From an uncultured bacterium (GTDB lineage: Bacteria; Bacillota; Clostridia; Oscillospirales; Acutalibacteraceae), in the NCBI GenBank assembly GCA_905215055.1, contig CAJMOH010000078.1:1-8530 (forward strand): a stretch of DNA of 8,530 nucleotides, given 5' to 3'. Shown in pieces: positions 1 to 6,574 of the stretch. The notes under the pieces were generated by a model. The model made no database searches and was not told the DNA's origin. It saw only the letters and a list, made by a program, of their open reading frames with translations. A program made the translations under genes and the position numbers. Numbering within the stretch: position 1 is the first letter of the stretch; each line of letters begins with the position of its first letter.

Positions 1-55
1 GAGCGCCACCTTGCCAAGGTGGAGGTAGCGAGTTCGAGCCTCGTCTTCCGCTCCA
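1..55 (+). tRNA. tRNA-Gly (anticodon GCC), 5' end cut by the window edge
   Basis: Glycine tRNA lacking about its first 20 bases. The visible part starts with the 3' strand of the D stem (GAGC, 1-4). It continues with a perfect 5-bp anticodon stem, CCACC (6-10) with GGTGG (18-22), around the loop TTGCCAA, so the anticodon is GCC (13-15). The T arm is GCGAG-TTCGAGC-CTCGT (28-44). The 3' acceptor strand CTTCCGC (45-51) is followed by discriminator T52 and an encoded CCA (53-55). The encoded CCA and overall sequence fit Firmicutes tRNA-Gly(GCC). A tRNA-Cys lies 53 bp downstream, so this is the end of a small tRNA cluster. Confidence 0.95.
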
Positions 56-60
56 ACATG

Positions 61-102
61 AGAAAGGACGCTTATTTTGCTGTGAAGTAAGCGTCTTTTC
101 TT
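61..102 (+). terminator. Terminator-like hairpin between tRNA-Gly and tRNA-Cys
   Basis: GACGCTTA (67-74) pairs perfectly with TAAGCGTC (88-95). The stem extends outward through the flanking A-rich and T-rich tracts (61-66 with 96-101, one G-T pair) and ends in TTTTCTT. The 13-base loop is rather large. It can act as an intrinsic terminator after tRNA-Gly, or as a partial terminator or processing spacer if the two tRNAs are co-transcribed. I see no clear promoter between it and tRNA-Cys, which leaves some read-through likely. Confidence 0.65.
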
Positions 103-108
103 CAAGAT

Positions 109-183
109 GGTGACATAGCCAAGTGGTAAGGCATGGGTCTGCAAAACCCTGATTCCCCGGTTCAAATCCGGGTGTCACCTCCA
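109..183 (+). tRNA. tRNA-Cys (anticodon GCA)
   Basis: Complete 75-base cysteine tRNA. The 7-bp acceptor stem is perfect: GGTGACA (109-115) with TGTCACC (173-179). Discriminator T180 and an encoded CCA (181-183) follow. The anticodon loop CTGCAAA (139-145) gives anticodon GCA (141-143). The anticodon stem is TGGGT/ACCCT (134-138 with 146-150); its outermost pair is a T-T mismatch, where some related tRNAs have a G-T pair. The T arm CCCGG-TTCAAAT-CCGGG (156-172) is perfect. A strong terminator starts immediately after the CCA. Confidence 0.97.
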
Positions 184-216
184 AAAAGCTCTGGCTTTTG
201 AAGCTGGAGCTTTTTT
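184..216 (+). terminator. Intrinsic terminator of tRNA-Cys
   Basis: The bases just after the tRNA CCA fold into a roughly 15-bp hairpin. AAAAGCTC (184-191) pairs with GAGCTTTT (207-214), continued inward by two G-T wobbles and GCTT/AAGC around a small TTG loop, and a run of six T ends at 216. This is a classical rho-independent terminator ending the tRNA transcript. Confidence 0.85.
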
Positions 217-239
217 CTTTTCTAAAAAACGTGGACTGT

Positions 240-281
240 AAAAAACGGGGCCGTCCCTCATAAGAGGGAGGTCCCGTTTTT
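240..281. terminator. Bidirectional intrinsic terminator between the tRNAs and metH
   Basis: AAAAAACGGG (240-249) pairs with CCCGTTTTT (273-281). The stem continues inward through a GCC/GGT segment and a CCCTC/GAGGG tip around the loop ATAA (260-263). A runs on the left and T runs on the right give a T tract after the stem in both directions. It therefore fits as a terminator for leftward transcription from metH (stop 13 bp away) and as a backstop for rightward tRNA transcription. Confidence 0.85.
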
Positions 282-293
282 GCTGTGGTTTCT

Positions 294-2687
294 TCAGGCT
301 TCAAAAAGCTGTCCCGCCAGCTCTGTGGCATACCGCACAGAGGCCATGGCATCCTTGCCATAGAAATCCGCGCCAATGCTGTCGGCGTATTCCTGGGTGA
401 GTACAGCGCCGCCTACCATAATTTTTACGGCAGGCGTTTCCCTGCGAAGAAGCTGGATGGTTTCCTTCATGTTGACCACGGTGGTGGTCATCAAGGCGCT
501 CAGACCGACCAGCTGGGCCTGCTCCCGCTGAACAGCCTGCAAAATTCTTTCAGGAGCCACATCCTTGCCAAGATCTACCACATGGAATCCGTAATTCGCT
601 AAAAGCACCTTGACAATGTTTTTCCCGATGTCGTGGACATCGCCCTTCACAGTGGCGATCACAATGGTCAGCCGGCTGCGTTTGGAGTCCTGCTCTCCTT
701 GCAGATGGGATTTAATCACCTCAAAGGCCCCTTGCGCCGCCTCAGCGCTCATGAGAAGCTGGGGGAGAAACAGCGTCTTTTTTTCAAACCGGTCCCCCAC
801 AGCGTCCAAAGCGGGGACGATTTCCTCGTTGATCAATTCCAGCCCCGGCCTTGATTGAATCGCCTGTTCTGCCGCTTTGTGAGCCTCATCCCGCATACCC
901 CGCTCTACGGCTTCCCGCAGGGTATAGCCCTTTCCTGCCGCAGCTGGGACAGCAGGCGCCTGCTCCTGACTATAAGCCGCGATATAATCCATACAGTTTT
1001 TGTCCCAGCCGGAGAGCGCGCAATAGGAGTGGTACGTCCGCATCATTTGCTCCGACTTGGGATTCATAATCGCCGCGTCCAATCCACGCTGCAGCGCCAT
1101 AAGGAAAAAGGCAGAGGTGATGTTTTCCCGCTGTGGAAGGCCGAAGGAGACGTTGGAAACCCCCAGGGAGGTTTTCACCCCCAGCTCCTGTTTAATCCGT
1201 TCCAGGGCCTCCAGAGTCACAAGAGCGGCATCCTGCCCGGCACTGACCGCCATCGTTAAAGGGTCGATGATAATGTCGCTGCGGGAAATGCCATAGGACA
1301 AAGCGGTCTGCACAATGCGCCGAGCCGCCAGGAAACGGCCTTCAGCGGTTTCTGGGATTCCCTCCTCTGTGATGGTCAGTCCAATGACCACGCCGCCGTA
1401 TTTTTTCACCAGGGGAAAGATCGCTCTCATAGAGGAGGCTTTGGCTGTTACAGAATTAACCAAGGGCTTCCCGTTGTATAGCCGCATGGCGTTTTCCATC
1501 GTTACAAGGTCCGAAGTGTCAATTTGCAAGGGGAGGGGAGATACAGATTGAAGCTCCTGTACCACCTCGCACATCAGGGCAGGCTCGTCGATTTCCGGCA
1601 AGCCTACATTCACATCCAACACATGGGCGCCCGCGTCTTGCTGGGCAATGCCCTCCCGCAAAATATAGGGAATATCGTGGTCCCGCAGAGCCTGCTTAAA
1701 TTTGGCTTTGCCAGTAGGGTTGATCCGCTCTCCGATAATGACTGGCTGCTTTCCAAACTCCACCCATTGAATTCCTGAAGAAACCAAGGTGCGAGAGGGT
1801 ACTGACAGAGGGGCGCAGCTCAGCCCGGCGCAGGTTGCCGCCATTTTTTGAATGTGCTCTGGAGTGGTCCCGCAGCATCCGCCTACAATCCAGGCGCCTT
1901 CCCGGGCAATCTCACTCATCCAGCTGGCAAATTCATCGGGGCCGACATCGTAACAGGTTTTCCCATCCCGCTCTATGGGCATTCCCGCATTGGGATTAAC
2001 CACAACCGGCAAACTGGTAAACTCCCGCAGTCTGGGGAACAGCTCGGCCATCTGCCGGGGGCCTAGGCCGCAATTCAATCCGATGGCGTCCGCACCCAGT
2101 CCCTCTAACACCGTGGCGGCCACTCCCAGATCTCCGCCTGTAAGAAGCTTCCCTGTCTCGTCAAAGGTCATGGTGACAAATACTGGCAGATCGGAATGTT
2201 CCTTGGCAGCAAGCAGCGCGGCCTTCGCCTCGTAGATGTCGCTCATAGTTTCAATTAGGATGCCCTCGGCTCCCGCCATCACCCCGGCGTGAACCATTTC
2301 TCCAAACACCGCTACGGCATCCTCAAACTCCAAATCACCCAAAGGGCGAAGAAGCTTTCCCGTGGGGCCAATGTCCAGAAATACTGTGCCGCGGCCTTCA
2401 TCCTTCACAGCTTGCAGGGCATTCCGCACTCCTGCGGCAACCACCTCTTCCACGGAATATCCGCTGCCTTCCAGCTTCAGCCGGTTGGCTCCAAAGGTGT
2501 TGGTCTTTAGAAAATCAGCTCCTGCCCGCAAATAGGAACGGTGAATCTCGATTAGCTCCTCCCGGTGAGAAAGACTCCAAAGCTCTGGAAGTTCTCCAGG
2601 CTGCAGTCCTTTTCTCTGCAGGATGGTTCCCATGGCCCCGTCAAAATAGGTGATTCTCCCTCCCAGCTGGCTTAAAACCTTATCCAA
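294..2687 (-). CDS. metH: Cobalamin-dependent methionine synthase, short form without activation domain
   Basis: Transfers the methyl group of 5-methyltetrahydrofolate through cobalamin to homocysteine, giving methionine and THF in the cytoplasm. The 797 residues show three modules in MetH order. The homocysteine-binding barrel (about 1-290) has zinc ligands Cys206 (LNCG), Cys271 and Cys272 (GGCCGTTPEH). The pterin-binding barrel (about 310-570) has IIGERINPTG and DVNVGLPEID. The cobalamin cap and binding domains (about 580-797) have GDVHDIGKN with His685 as predicted cobalt ligand, then SALMTTT and a late GG. Full-length E. coli-type MetH has over 1200 residues; the C-terminal SAM-binding reactivation domain is absent here and encoded by the next gene upstream in the operon. 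The start is TTG (2685-2687): a TGA lies in frame four codons upstream, and the next Met (residue 19) would cut the conserved FDGAMGT. Last gene of the metF operon. Confidence 0.96.
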   Translation of the reverse strand: MDKVLSQLGGRITYFDGAMGTILQRKGLQPGELPELWSLSHREELIEIHRSYLRAGADFLKTNTFGANRLKLEGSGYSVEEVVAAGVRNALQAVKDEGRGTVFLDIGPTGKLLRPLGDLEFEDAVAVFGEMVHAGVMAGAEGILIETMSDIYEAKAALLAAKEHSDLPVFVTMTFDETGKLLTGGDLGVAATVLEGLGADAIGLNCGLGPRQMAELFPRLREFTSLPVVVNPNAGMPIERDGKTCYDVGPDEFASWMSEIAREGAWIVGGCCGTTPEHIQKMAATCAGLSCAPLSVPSRTLVSSGIQWVEFGKQPVIIGERINPTGKAKFKQALRDHDIPYILREGIAQQDAGAHVLDVNVGLPEIDEPALMCEVVQELQSVSPLPLQIDTSDLVTMENAMRLYNGKPLVNSVTAKASSMRAIFPLVKKYGGVVIGLTITEEGIPETAEGRFLAARRIVQTALSYGISRSDIIIDPLTMAVSAGQDAALVTLEALERIKQELGVKTSLGVSNVSFGLPQRENITSAFFLMALQRGLDAAIMNPKSEQMMRTYHSYCALSGWDKNCMDYIAAYSQEQAPAVPAAAGKGYTLREAVERGMRDEAHKAAEQAIQSRPGLELINEEIVPALDAVGDRFEKKTLFLPQLLMSAEAAQGAFEVIKSHLQGEQDSKRSRLTIVIATVKGDVHDIGKNIVKVLLANYGFHVVDLGKDVAPERILQAVQREQAQLVGLSALMTTTVVNMKETIQLLRRETPAVKIMVGGAVLTQEYADSIGADFYGKDAMASVRYATELAGQLFEA

Positions 2688-2697
2688 AGCGTATCAT

Positions 2698-2703
2698 CCT
2701 CTC
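2698..2703 (-). promoter_or_regulatory. Ribosome-binding site that fixes the TTG start of metH
   Basis: On the minus strand GAGAGG lies 10 bases before the TTG codon at 2685-2687, inside the 19-bp gap after the preceding stop. An ATG just past this site is in another frame and runs into a stop after five codons, which leaves TTG as the only sensible start. Confidence 0.7.
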
Positions 2704-2706
2704 TTT

Positions 2707-3357
2707 TTACTGTACTCCATCTGGCGCCGCGTCCCTGCGAAAAGGACAGCGCTGGGCGGAGCAGCTCATACATTTTCCAACATGGCAAAGGGACGGATCC
2801 GGCGAAAGCCCCACCACCCCGGTAATGGATTTCATGGGCAGCATAAAATAGTTGTCCGTCAGCGTGATGCCTATTTTTTTTGAAACCTGCAGGGCGTCAA
2901 ATAAAAAGCGCTGGCAGGACAGGGGAAAATCTCCATATCCAGGACTGTATCGGGGCCGAAGGTACAGTCCCCGCTCCTTAGCGTACTGCTCCAAACCGGA
3001 CTGGGCCTTGTCCGCCTGTTCCTCTGTATAGACGGCCGCGCAGGCCTGCAATACCGGCACCAGGGAAAGCTCTGTCAGTTCGTACCGCTTTATCAGTGTG
3101 TCCACTCCCGGCCCCAGGGTAAAGGCCACCAAAAAAACCTCCTGACACCCCGCTAAATGGGCGGCTAAGGTTTTGCTGGGCAGATATTCACTGCCTATTG
3201 TGACACCATCCCGGTCTGTGGACAGGGAAAAACGCCCCTCCACATATCGGGGTGTGGCCGACTGTACAACCTCCCGCTCCGCCCGTGAAATCATTGCTTC
3301 CAGCTGGGAGGTGTCTGGAGCGCCTCCCAGATAGCGAAAAATCTCGTTTCTATCCAT
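2707..3357 (-). CDS. Free-standing methionine synthase reactivation-domain protein
   Basis: Expected to reactivate MetH when its cobalamin oxidises to cob(II)alamin, using SAM as methyl donor and an electron donor. The 216 residues resemble the C-terminal activation domain of E. coli-type MetH. A helical N-terminal half (LSLVPVLQACAAVYTEEQAD, about 98-117) is followed by the SAM-binding signature LRPRYSPGYGD (133-143) and then DNYFMLPMKSITGVVGL (about 158-174), matching the M-x-P-x-x-S-V/I-x-G segment. Thermotoga and many Clostridia are known to carry this domain as a separate protein. The extra C-terminal tail has four cysteines, C181-x4-C186-x2-C189-x4-C194, followed by PFRR, which I do not know from the E. 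coli domain; metal or Fe-S binding is possible but inferred. ATG start, 2 bp after the metF stop; metH follows 19 bp after its own stop, so all three are surely co-transcribed. Confidence 0.88.
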   Translation of the reverse strand: MDRNEIFRYLGGAPDTSQLEAMISRAEREVVQSATPRYVEGRFSLSTDRDGVTIGSEYLPSKTLAAHLAGCQEVFLVAFTLGPGVDTLIKRYELTELSLVPVLQACAAVYTEEQADKAQSGLEQYAKERGLYLRPRYSPGYGDFPLSCQRFLFDALQVSKKIGITLTDNYFMLPMKSITGVVGLSPDPSLCHVGKCMSCSAQRCPFRRDAAPDGVQ

Positions 3358-3359
3358 CG

Positions 3360-4223
3360 TTATCGCAAAATATGGCTCAGGTTTTCCAAAATCCGCGCCG
3401 CGGTTTGAGGGCGGTTCATGGTGTACAGGTGAATGTACTTGACGCCGTTGGCAACCAGGTCGATAATCTGCTCCGTTGCATAGGCGATGCCGGCCTGCTC
3501 CATGGCCAAGGGGTCATCCGAAAATTTGTCGGCAATGGCCTTAAAACGAGCAGGCAGCATGGTGCCGGAAAGCTCCGCGCTGCGTTTGACCTGCTTTGCG
3601 TTGATAACCGGCATAATTCCTGGAATGATAGGCACATGAATCCCTGCCGCCAGCACCCGATAAAGGAAATTATAATACACATTGTTGTCAAAGAACATCT
3701 GGGTGGTGAGAAAATCGCAGCCAGCGTCTACCTTCTCCTTCAAGAAGGCAATATCGTCCTCTTTATGCTCGCACTCCACATGTCCCTCCGGGTAGCAGGC
3801 GCCGCCCACGCAGAAATCCCCCTGGGCCTTGATGTCCTGAACCAGCTGAATAGCATAGGTATAAGGTCCCGGAACATAGTCCTTGGGACGGTCGCCCCGC
3901 AGCGCCAGGATATTTTCAATGCCCCGCTCCTTCATCTCAGCAAGGCGAAGGGAGATATCCTCCTTTGTGGAGTCGCAGCAGGTCAGGTGAGCCAAGGCGG
4001 GAATCTGATGCCGGTCCTGAATATAAGAGGCAACCTCCACTGTTTTTTTAGAGGTGCTGCCGCCCGCTCCATAGGTCACGCTGATAAAGTCCACCCCCAG
4101 GGCCTGGATCGCGTCCACGGTCTCAAAAATCCCCTTGAAGGAGGTTTCCTTTTTGGGCGGGAAAATCTCGCAGGAAAAGGTCACCTTATGAGGGCTGTTC
4201 CGCAGCAGGTCCTTAATTTTCAT
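3360..4223 (-). CDS. metF: 5,10-methylenetetrahydrofolate reductase
   Basis: Flavoprotein reducing 5,10-methylene-THF to 5-methyl-THF, the methyl donor for MetH encoded two genes downstream. The 287 residues match the usual bacterial MetF length (near 290-300) and cover the whole barrel. Key motifs are SCEIFPPK with Glu19 (the acid equivalent to Glu28 of E. coli), TYGAGGS (50-56), ILALRGD with Asp111 (flavin-contacting, the same 92-residue spacing from the Glu as in E. coli), GGACYPEGH, TTQMFFD with Gln165, PIIPGIMPV and HLYTMNR. The ATG at 4221-4223 is preceded by AAAGGTGTG about 8 bases away. First gene of the minus-strand operon. In Clostridia MetF may use NADH, ferredoxin or partner proteins as reductant; no partner subunit (such as MetV) is seen next to it here. 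Confidence 0.96.
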   Translation of the reverse strand: MKIKDLLRNSPHKVTFSCEIFPPKKETSFKGIFETVDAIQALGVDFISVTYGAGGSTSKKTVEVASYIQDRHQIPALAHLTCCDSTKEDISLRLAEMKERGIENILALRGDRPKDYVPGPYTYAIQLVQDIKAQGDFCVGGACYPEGHVECEHKEDDIAFLKEKVDAGCDFLTTQMFFDNNVYYNFLYRVLAAGIHVPIIPGIMPVINAKQVKRSAELSGTMLPARFKAIADKFSDDPLAMEQAGIAYATEQIIDLVANGVKYIHLYTMNRPQTAARILENLSHILR

Positions 4224-4281
4224 GGAAAATCACACCTTTCCGTTAGGTTAGATTGAAAAAACGTATCAAGTATATTGTATT

Positions 4282-4310
4282 ATTGTACCATGGGGCAGGA
4301 AAATTGAAAA
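4282..4310 (-). promoter_or_regulatory. Predicted sigma-A promoter of the metF-metH operon
   Basis: On the minus strand, TTTTCA (4305-4310) and TACAAT (4282-4287) are 17 bp apart. The -10 has five of six consensus bases and is preceded by TGG. A start near 4275 would give a leader of about 50 bases, too short for a SAM (S-box) or cobalamin riboswitch or a T-box. A second TACAAT (4274-4279) and a TATACT (4269-4274) lie just downstream but lack a decent -35. Confidence 0.5.
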
Positions 4311-4312
4311 GG

Positions 4313-4341
4313 GAATAGGAGAAAAACTTTTCGCATACCCC
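4313..4341 (+). promoter_or_regulatory. Candidate sporulation (sigma-G/sigma-E type) promoter of cwlD
   Basis: GAATA (4313-4317) fits the sigma-G -35 pattern GHATR and the ATA core of sigma-E. CATAC (4334-4338) begins a -10 of the CATACxxx type used by both factors, 16 bp downstream. Transcription would start near 4346-4348, about 17 bases before the cwlD ATG. B. subtilis cwlD is known to be expressed from sporulation sigma factors, which supports the reading. The bases after CATAC are C-rich rather than consensus, and the spacer is at the short limit. Confidence 0.4.
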
Positions 4342-4358
4342 TGCTATAAACAGGGGGG
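4338..4358 (+). promoter_or_regulatory. Hairpin covering the cwlD ribosome-binding site
   Basis: CCCCTG (4338-4343) pairs perfectly with CAGGGG (4351-4356) around the loop CTATAAA. The 3' arm is part of the G-rich ribosome-binding site (4353-4358), which sits 5 bases before the ATG at 4364. An RNA starting upstream would mask the site. An RNA starting at the predicted sporulation promoter (near 4346-4348) would lack the 5' arm and leave it open. The pairing is seen directly; the control role is inferred. Confidence 0.5.
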
Positions 4359-4363
4359 ATTTC

Positions 4364-5092
4364 ATGAAGCGAAAATGGTTTTTCTGGATCTTGTTTTGCG
4401 CGTCGCTTGCGCTGTTCTGCTTTCAAACCATGGAGGCCTTCGGCGTTGTGGCCTTTCATGCGGATTTTTTTGAGAAAAAGCCCACCATTGTAGTGGACGC
4501 GGGTCACGGCGGGGAGGATGGCGGAGCGGTGGGGATTAACGGGCAGGTGGAAAAGGACATCAACCTGGCTATCGCTCTGGCTCTTTCTCAAGACCTGAAG
4601 GCGGCAGGATTTCCAGTAGTTTTGGTGCGGGACGGGGATTACTCTGTTGGGGATCAGTCCCTGAGCTCCGTAGCGGAGCGCAAACGCTCTGACACAAAAA
4701 ACAGGGTACAGCTGGTTGAAAAAACAGGGGAGTGCGTTTTGCTCAGCATCCATCAAAATCAATTTTCTCAGAGCCAGTACAGCGGCGCACAAATGTTCTA
4801 TTCTCCCAACCACCCAGAAAGCGCCCTGCTGGCGGAGTGCATCCGTCAGAGCGTGGTGGAGTCCTTGCAGCCGGAAAACACCCGTCAAAACAAGGAAGCG
4901 GGGGAAGAGATCTATTTGCTGGCCCAGTGCCAGGTTCCCGCGGTGCTGATAGAATGCGGCTTTCTCTCCAATCCAGAAGAGGCCGAGCAGTTAAGTCAGC
5001 CCCAATACCAGCAAGCGATGGCCGCCGCCATTTACAATGGGCTCGTTTCTTTTTTGGAGCAGCAGGACCAGGAAAGCTCTCCTCAGGGGTAA
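4364..5092 (+). CDS. cwlD: Germination-specific N-acetylmuramoyl-L-alanine amidase CwlD
   Basis: Zinc amidase (Amidase_3 family) that removes stem peptides from muramic acid during cortex synthesis, the first step toward muramic-delta-lactam, the mark recognised by germination enzymes. The 242 residues match the B. subtilis CwlD length (about 237). A membrane-anchor or signal segment spans residues 5-27. The catalytic domain has His48 in VVDAGHGGEDGG, Glu63 in VEKDINLA, His130 in LLSIHQNQF and the catalytic Glu197 in VLIECGFLSNPEE, so all expected zinc and catalytic residues are present. There is no SPOR, LysM or other wall-binding domain, as expected for CwlD rather than vegetative AmiC-type enzymes. 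The site is expected to be the mother-cell side of the forespore envelope. Divergent from metF, with its own sporulation-type promoter and a G-rich ribosome site 5 bases before the ATG. A GerS-like partner is not encoded in this window. Confidence 0.88.
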   Translation: MKRKWFFWILFCASLALFCFQTMEAFGVVAFHADFFEKKPTIVVDAGHGGEDGGAVGINGQVEKDINLAIALALSQDLKAAGFPVVLVRDGDYSVGDQSLSSVAERKRSDTKNRVQLVEKTGECVLLSIHQNQFSQSQYSGAQMFYSPNHPESALLAECIRQSVVESLQPENTRQNKEAGEEIYLLAQCQVPAVLIECGFLSNPEEAEQLSQPQYQQAMAAAIYNGLVSFLEQQDQESSPQG

Positions 5093-5097
5093 GGGGC

Positions 5098-5126
5098 TTC
5101 TTTTCCAGAAGGATTTGTGATATACT
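5098..5126 (+). promoter_or_regulatory. Predicted extended -10 promoter of radA
   Basis: TGATATACT (5118-5126) is an extended -10 element (TG, one base, TATACT with five of six consensus bases). The -35 region 17 bp upstream (TTCTTT, 5098-5103) is poor, as is common for extended -10 promoters. A start near 5133 leaves a leader of about 68 bases. It lies between the cwlD stop (5092) and radA (5201) and would uncouple vegetative radA expression from sporulation expression of cwlD. Confidence 0.55.
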
Positions 5127-5200
5127 AATTGCGAAGAGGCCTCCGGCTTTCATCGAGCTTGGCGGTCCCAATTACCAAGGGATAAGGACGGGGGAGACAG

Positions 5201-6574
5201 ATGGCAGGAAAAAGCAAGCTGATTTATCAGTGCAGGGAATGCGATTTCGAGTCCGCCAAATGGATGGGAAAATGCCCCAGCTGCGGAGAATGGAACACCT
5301 TTGAGGAGACCCTCAAGGAACCTGTTTCCGCACAAAAGACCGCTGTGTCATCCTCGGCGGGACGGCTCTCTAGGCCAACACCCATCAATGAGATCAGCAC
5401 AGAGGAGGAGGCCCGGTACCATACCGGCCTTTCTGAGCTGGATCGTGTGCTGGGAGGCGGCATTGTTAAGGGGTCTCTGATTTTAATCAGCGGTGATCCC
5501 GGCATTGGAAAGTCCACCATGCTGTTGCAAATTTGCGAGCATTTGGGGCAAAGCCTGCGGATTCTCTATGTCTCTGGGGAGGAGTCCGCCCGGCAGATCA
5601 AGCTGCGGGCCTCCCGGCTGGGAGTGCAAAGCCCCAACCTGATGATTTTGACAGAGACAGACGTCCAGTATGTGGTGGAGCAAATCCGTGACGAGCGTCC
5701 GGACCTGGTGATGATTGACTCTATTCAAACCATGAACCATACAGATTTAAGCTCTTCACCGGGCAGCGTCACCCAAGTGCGGGAATGCACCAACGCCATG
5801 ATGCGCTGCGCGAAATCCTTGGACGTTCCCATTCTGGTGGTGGGCCATGTGAATAAGGACGGCGCCATTGCCGGACCAAAGGTATTGGAGCATATTGTAG
5901 ATGCCGTGCTCTATTTCGAGGGAGACCGGCAAATGACCTATCGGATTCTTCGGGCGGTAAAAAACCGGTATGGGTCTACCAATGAGATCGGTGTATTTGA
6001 TATGGGGGAGCATGGCTTGCAGCAGGTGGAAAATCCCTCTCAGGCCATGCTGTCCGGCAGACCTAAAGATGTTTCCGGAACCTGTGTCACGGCGGTTATG
6101 GAGGGTACCAGACCTATTCTGGCGGAAATTCAGGGGCTGGCCACCACTTCTGGATACGGAAATCCCCGGCGCATGGCCACTGGCTTTGACTATAACCGCA
6201 TGGCGTTGATCTTGGCGGTGCTGGAAAAGCGGGCCGGCTATTACTTCTCAAACTTGGATGCCTATGTCAACGTGGTGGGAGGGCTGCGGCTGGACGAGCC
6301 TTCCGTGGACCTGGCGGTTGCCATGTCCTTAATTTCCAGCTTAAAAGACACACCTATCCGGGAGGACACCGTGGTATTCGGTGAAATCGGTTTGGCGGGG
6401 GAGCTGCGAAGCGTCAGCCATGTGGACCAGCGCATTGGAGAAGCGGCTCGTTTAGGATTTACCCGGTGTGTACTGCCCTATCACAGCCTGAAGAGCCTGA
6501 GCGTATCGCGCAAGCTGGAAATGGAAATTGTGGGGGCGAAAAATCTCCGCGAGGCGTTTGAGGCCGCCACATGA
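5201..6574 (+). CDS. radA: DNA repair protein RadA (branch-migration helicase)
   Basis: RecA-related ATPase that drives branch migration of recombination intermediates during DNA repair and transformation. The 457 residues match the family (about 455-460). An N-terminal four-cysteine zinc finger (C11-x2-C14 and C25-x2-C28) precedes the RecA-like ATPase with Walker A GDPGIGKST (98-106) and Walker B LVMID (169-173). The RadA-specific KNRFG motif is present as KNRYG (254-258), a conservative Phe to Tyr change. The C-terminal Lon-like domain (about 290-457) includes GGLRLDEPSVDLAVAMSL and FGEIGLAGELR. In this family that domain is a scaffold and not a protease. ATG at 5201 with GGGGGAG about 5-10 bases upstream. 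Its stop overlaps the next start (ATGA at 6571-6574), implying translational coupling. Confidence 0.97.
   Translation: MAGKSKLIYQCRECDFESAKWMGKCPSCGEWNTFEETLKEPVSAQKTAVSSSAGRLSRPTPINEISTEEEARYHTGLSELDRVLGGGIVKGSLILISGDPGIGKSTMLLQICEHLGQSLRILYVSGEESARQIKLRASRLGVQSPNLMILTETDVQYVVEQIRDERPDLVMIDSIQTMNHTDLSSSPGSVTQVRECTNAMMRCAKSLDVPILVVGHVNKDGAIAGPKVLEHIVDAVLYFEGDRQMTYRILRAVKNRYGSTNEIGVFDMGEHGLQQVENPSQAMLSGRPKDVSGTCVTAVMEGTRPILAEIQGLATTSGYGNPRRMATGFDYNRMALILAVLEKRAGYYFSNLDAYVNVVGGLRLDEPSVDLAVAMSLISSLKDTPIREDTVVFGEIGLAGELRSVSHVDQRIGEAARLGFTRCVLPYHSLKSLSVSRKLEMEIVGAKNLREAFEAAT

Noticed and set aside
3252..4256. 334-residue open frame on the plus strand
   Set aside because: It lies wholly antisense to metF and the start of the activator gene, both of which have strong family motifs. 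The translation has no recognisable domain, and its start has no good ribosome site.
4345..4350. TATAAA as a vegetative -10 box for cwlD
   Set aside because: The region 17 bp upstream is A-rich with no -35, and the start would fall within the ribosome-binding site.
4280..4888. 202-residue open frame on the minus strand
   Set aside because: It runs antisense to cwlD and across the control region; the cwlD frame has all catalytic motifs. This frame looks like a high-GC mirror image and not a gene.
5074..5105. Possible terminator over the cwlD stop codon
   Set aside because: AAGCTCT (5074-5080) can pair with GGGGCTT (5093-5099) and a TTTT follows, but two G-T pairs, a 12-base loop and overlap with the stop codon make it weak. 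I would not annotate it without transcript data.
4732..5304. 190-residue plus-strand frame bridging cwlD and radA
   Set aside because: It overlaps both real genes in another frame, is arginine-rich in the way typical of shifted frames, and would span the radA promoter.
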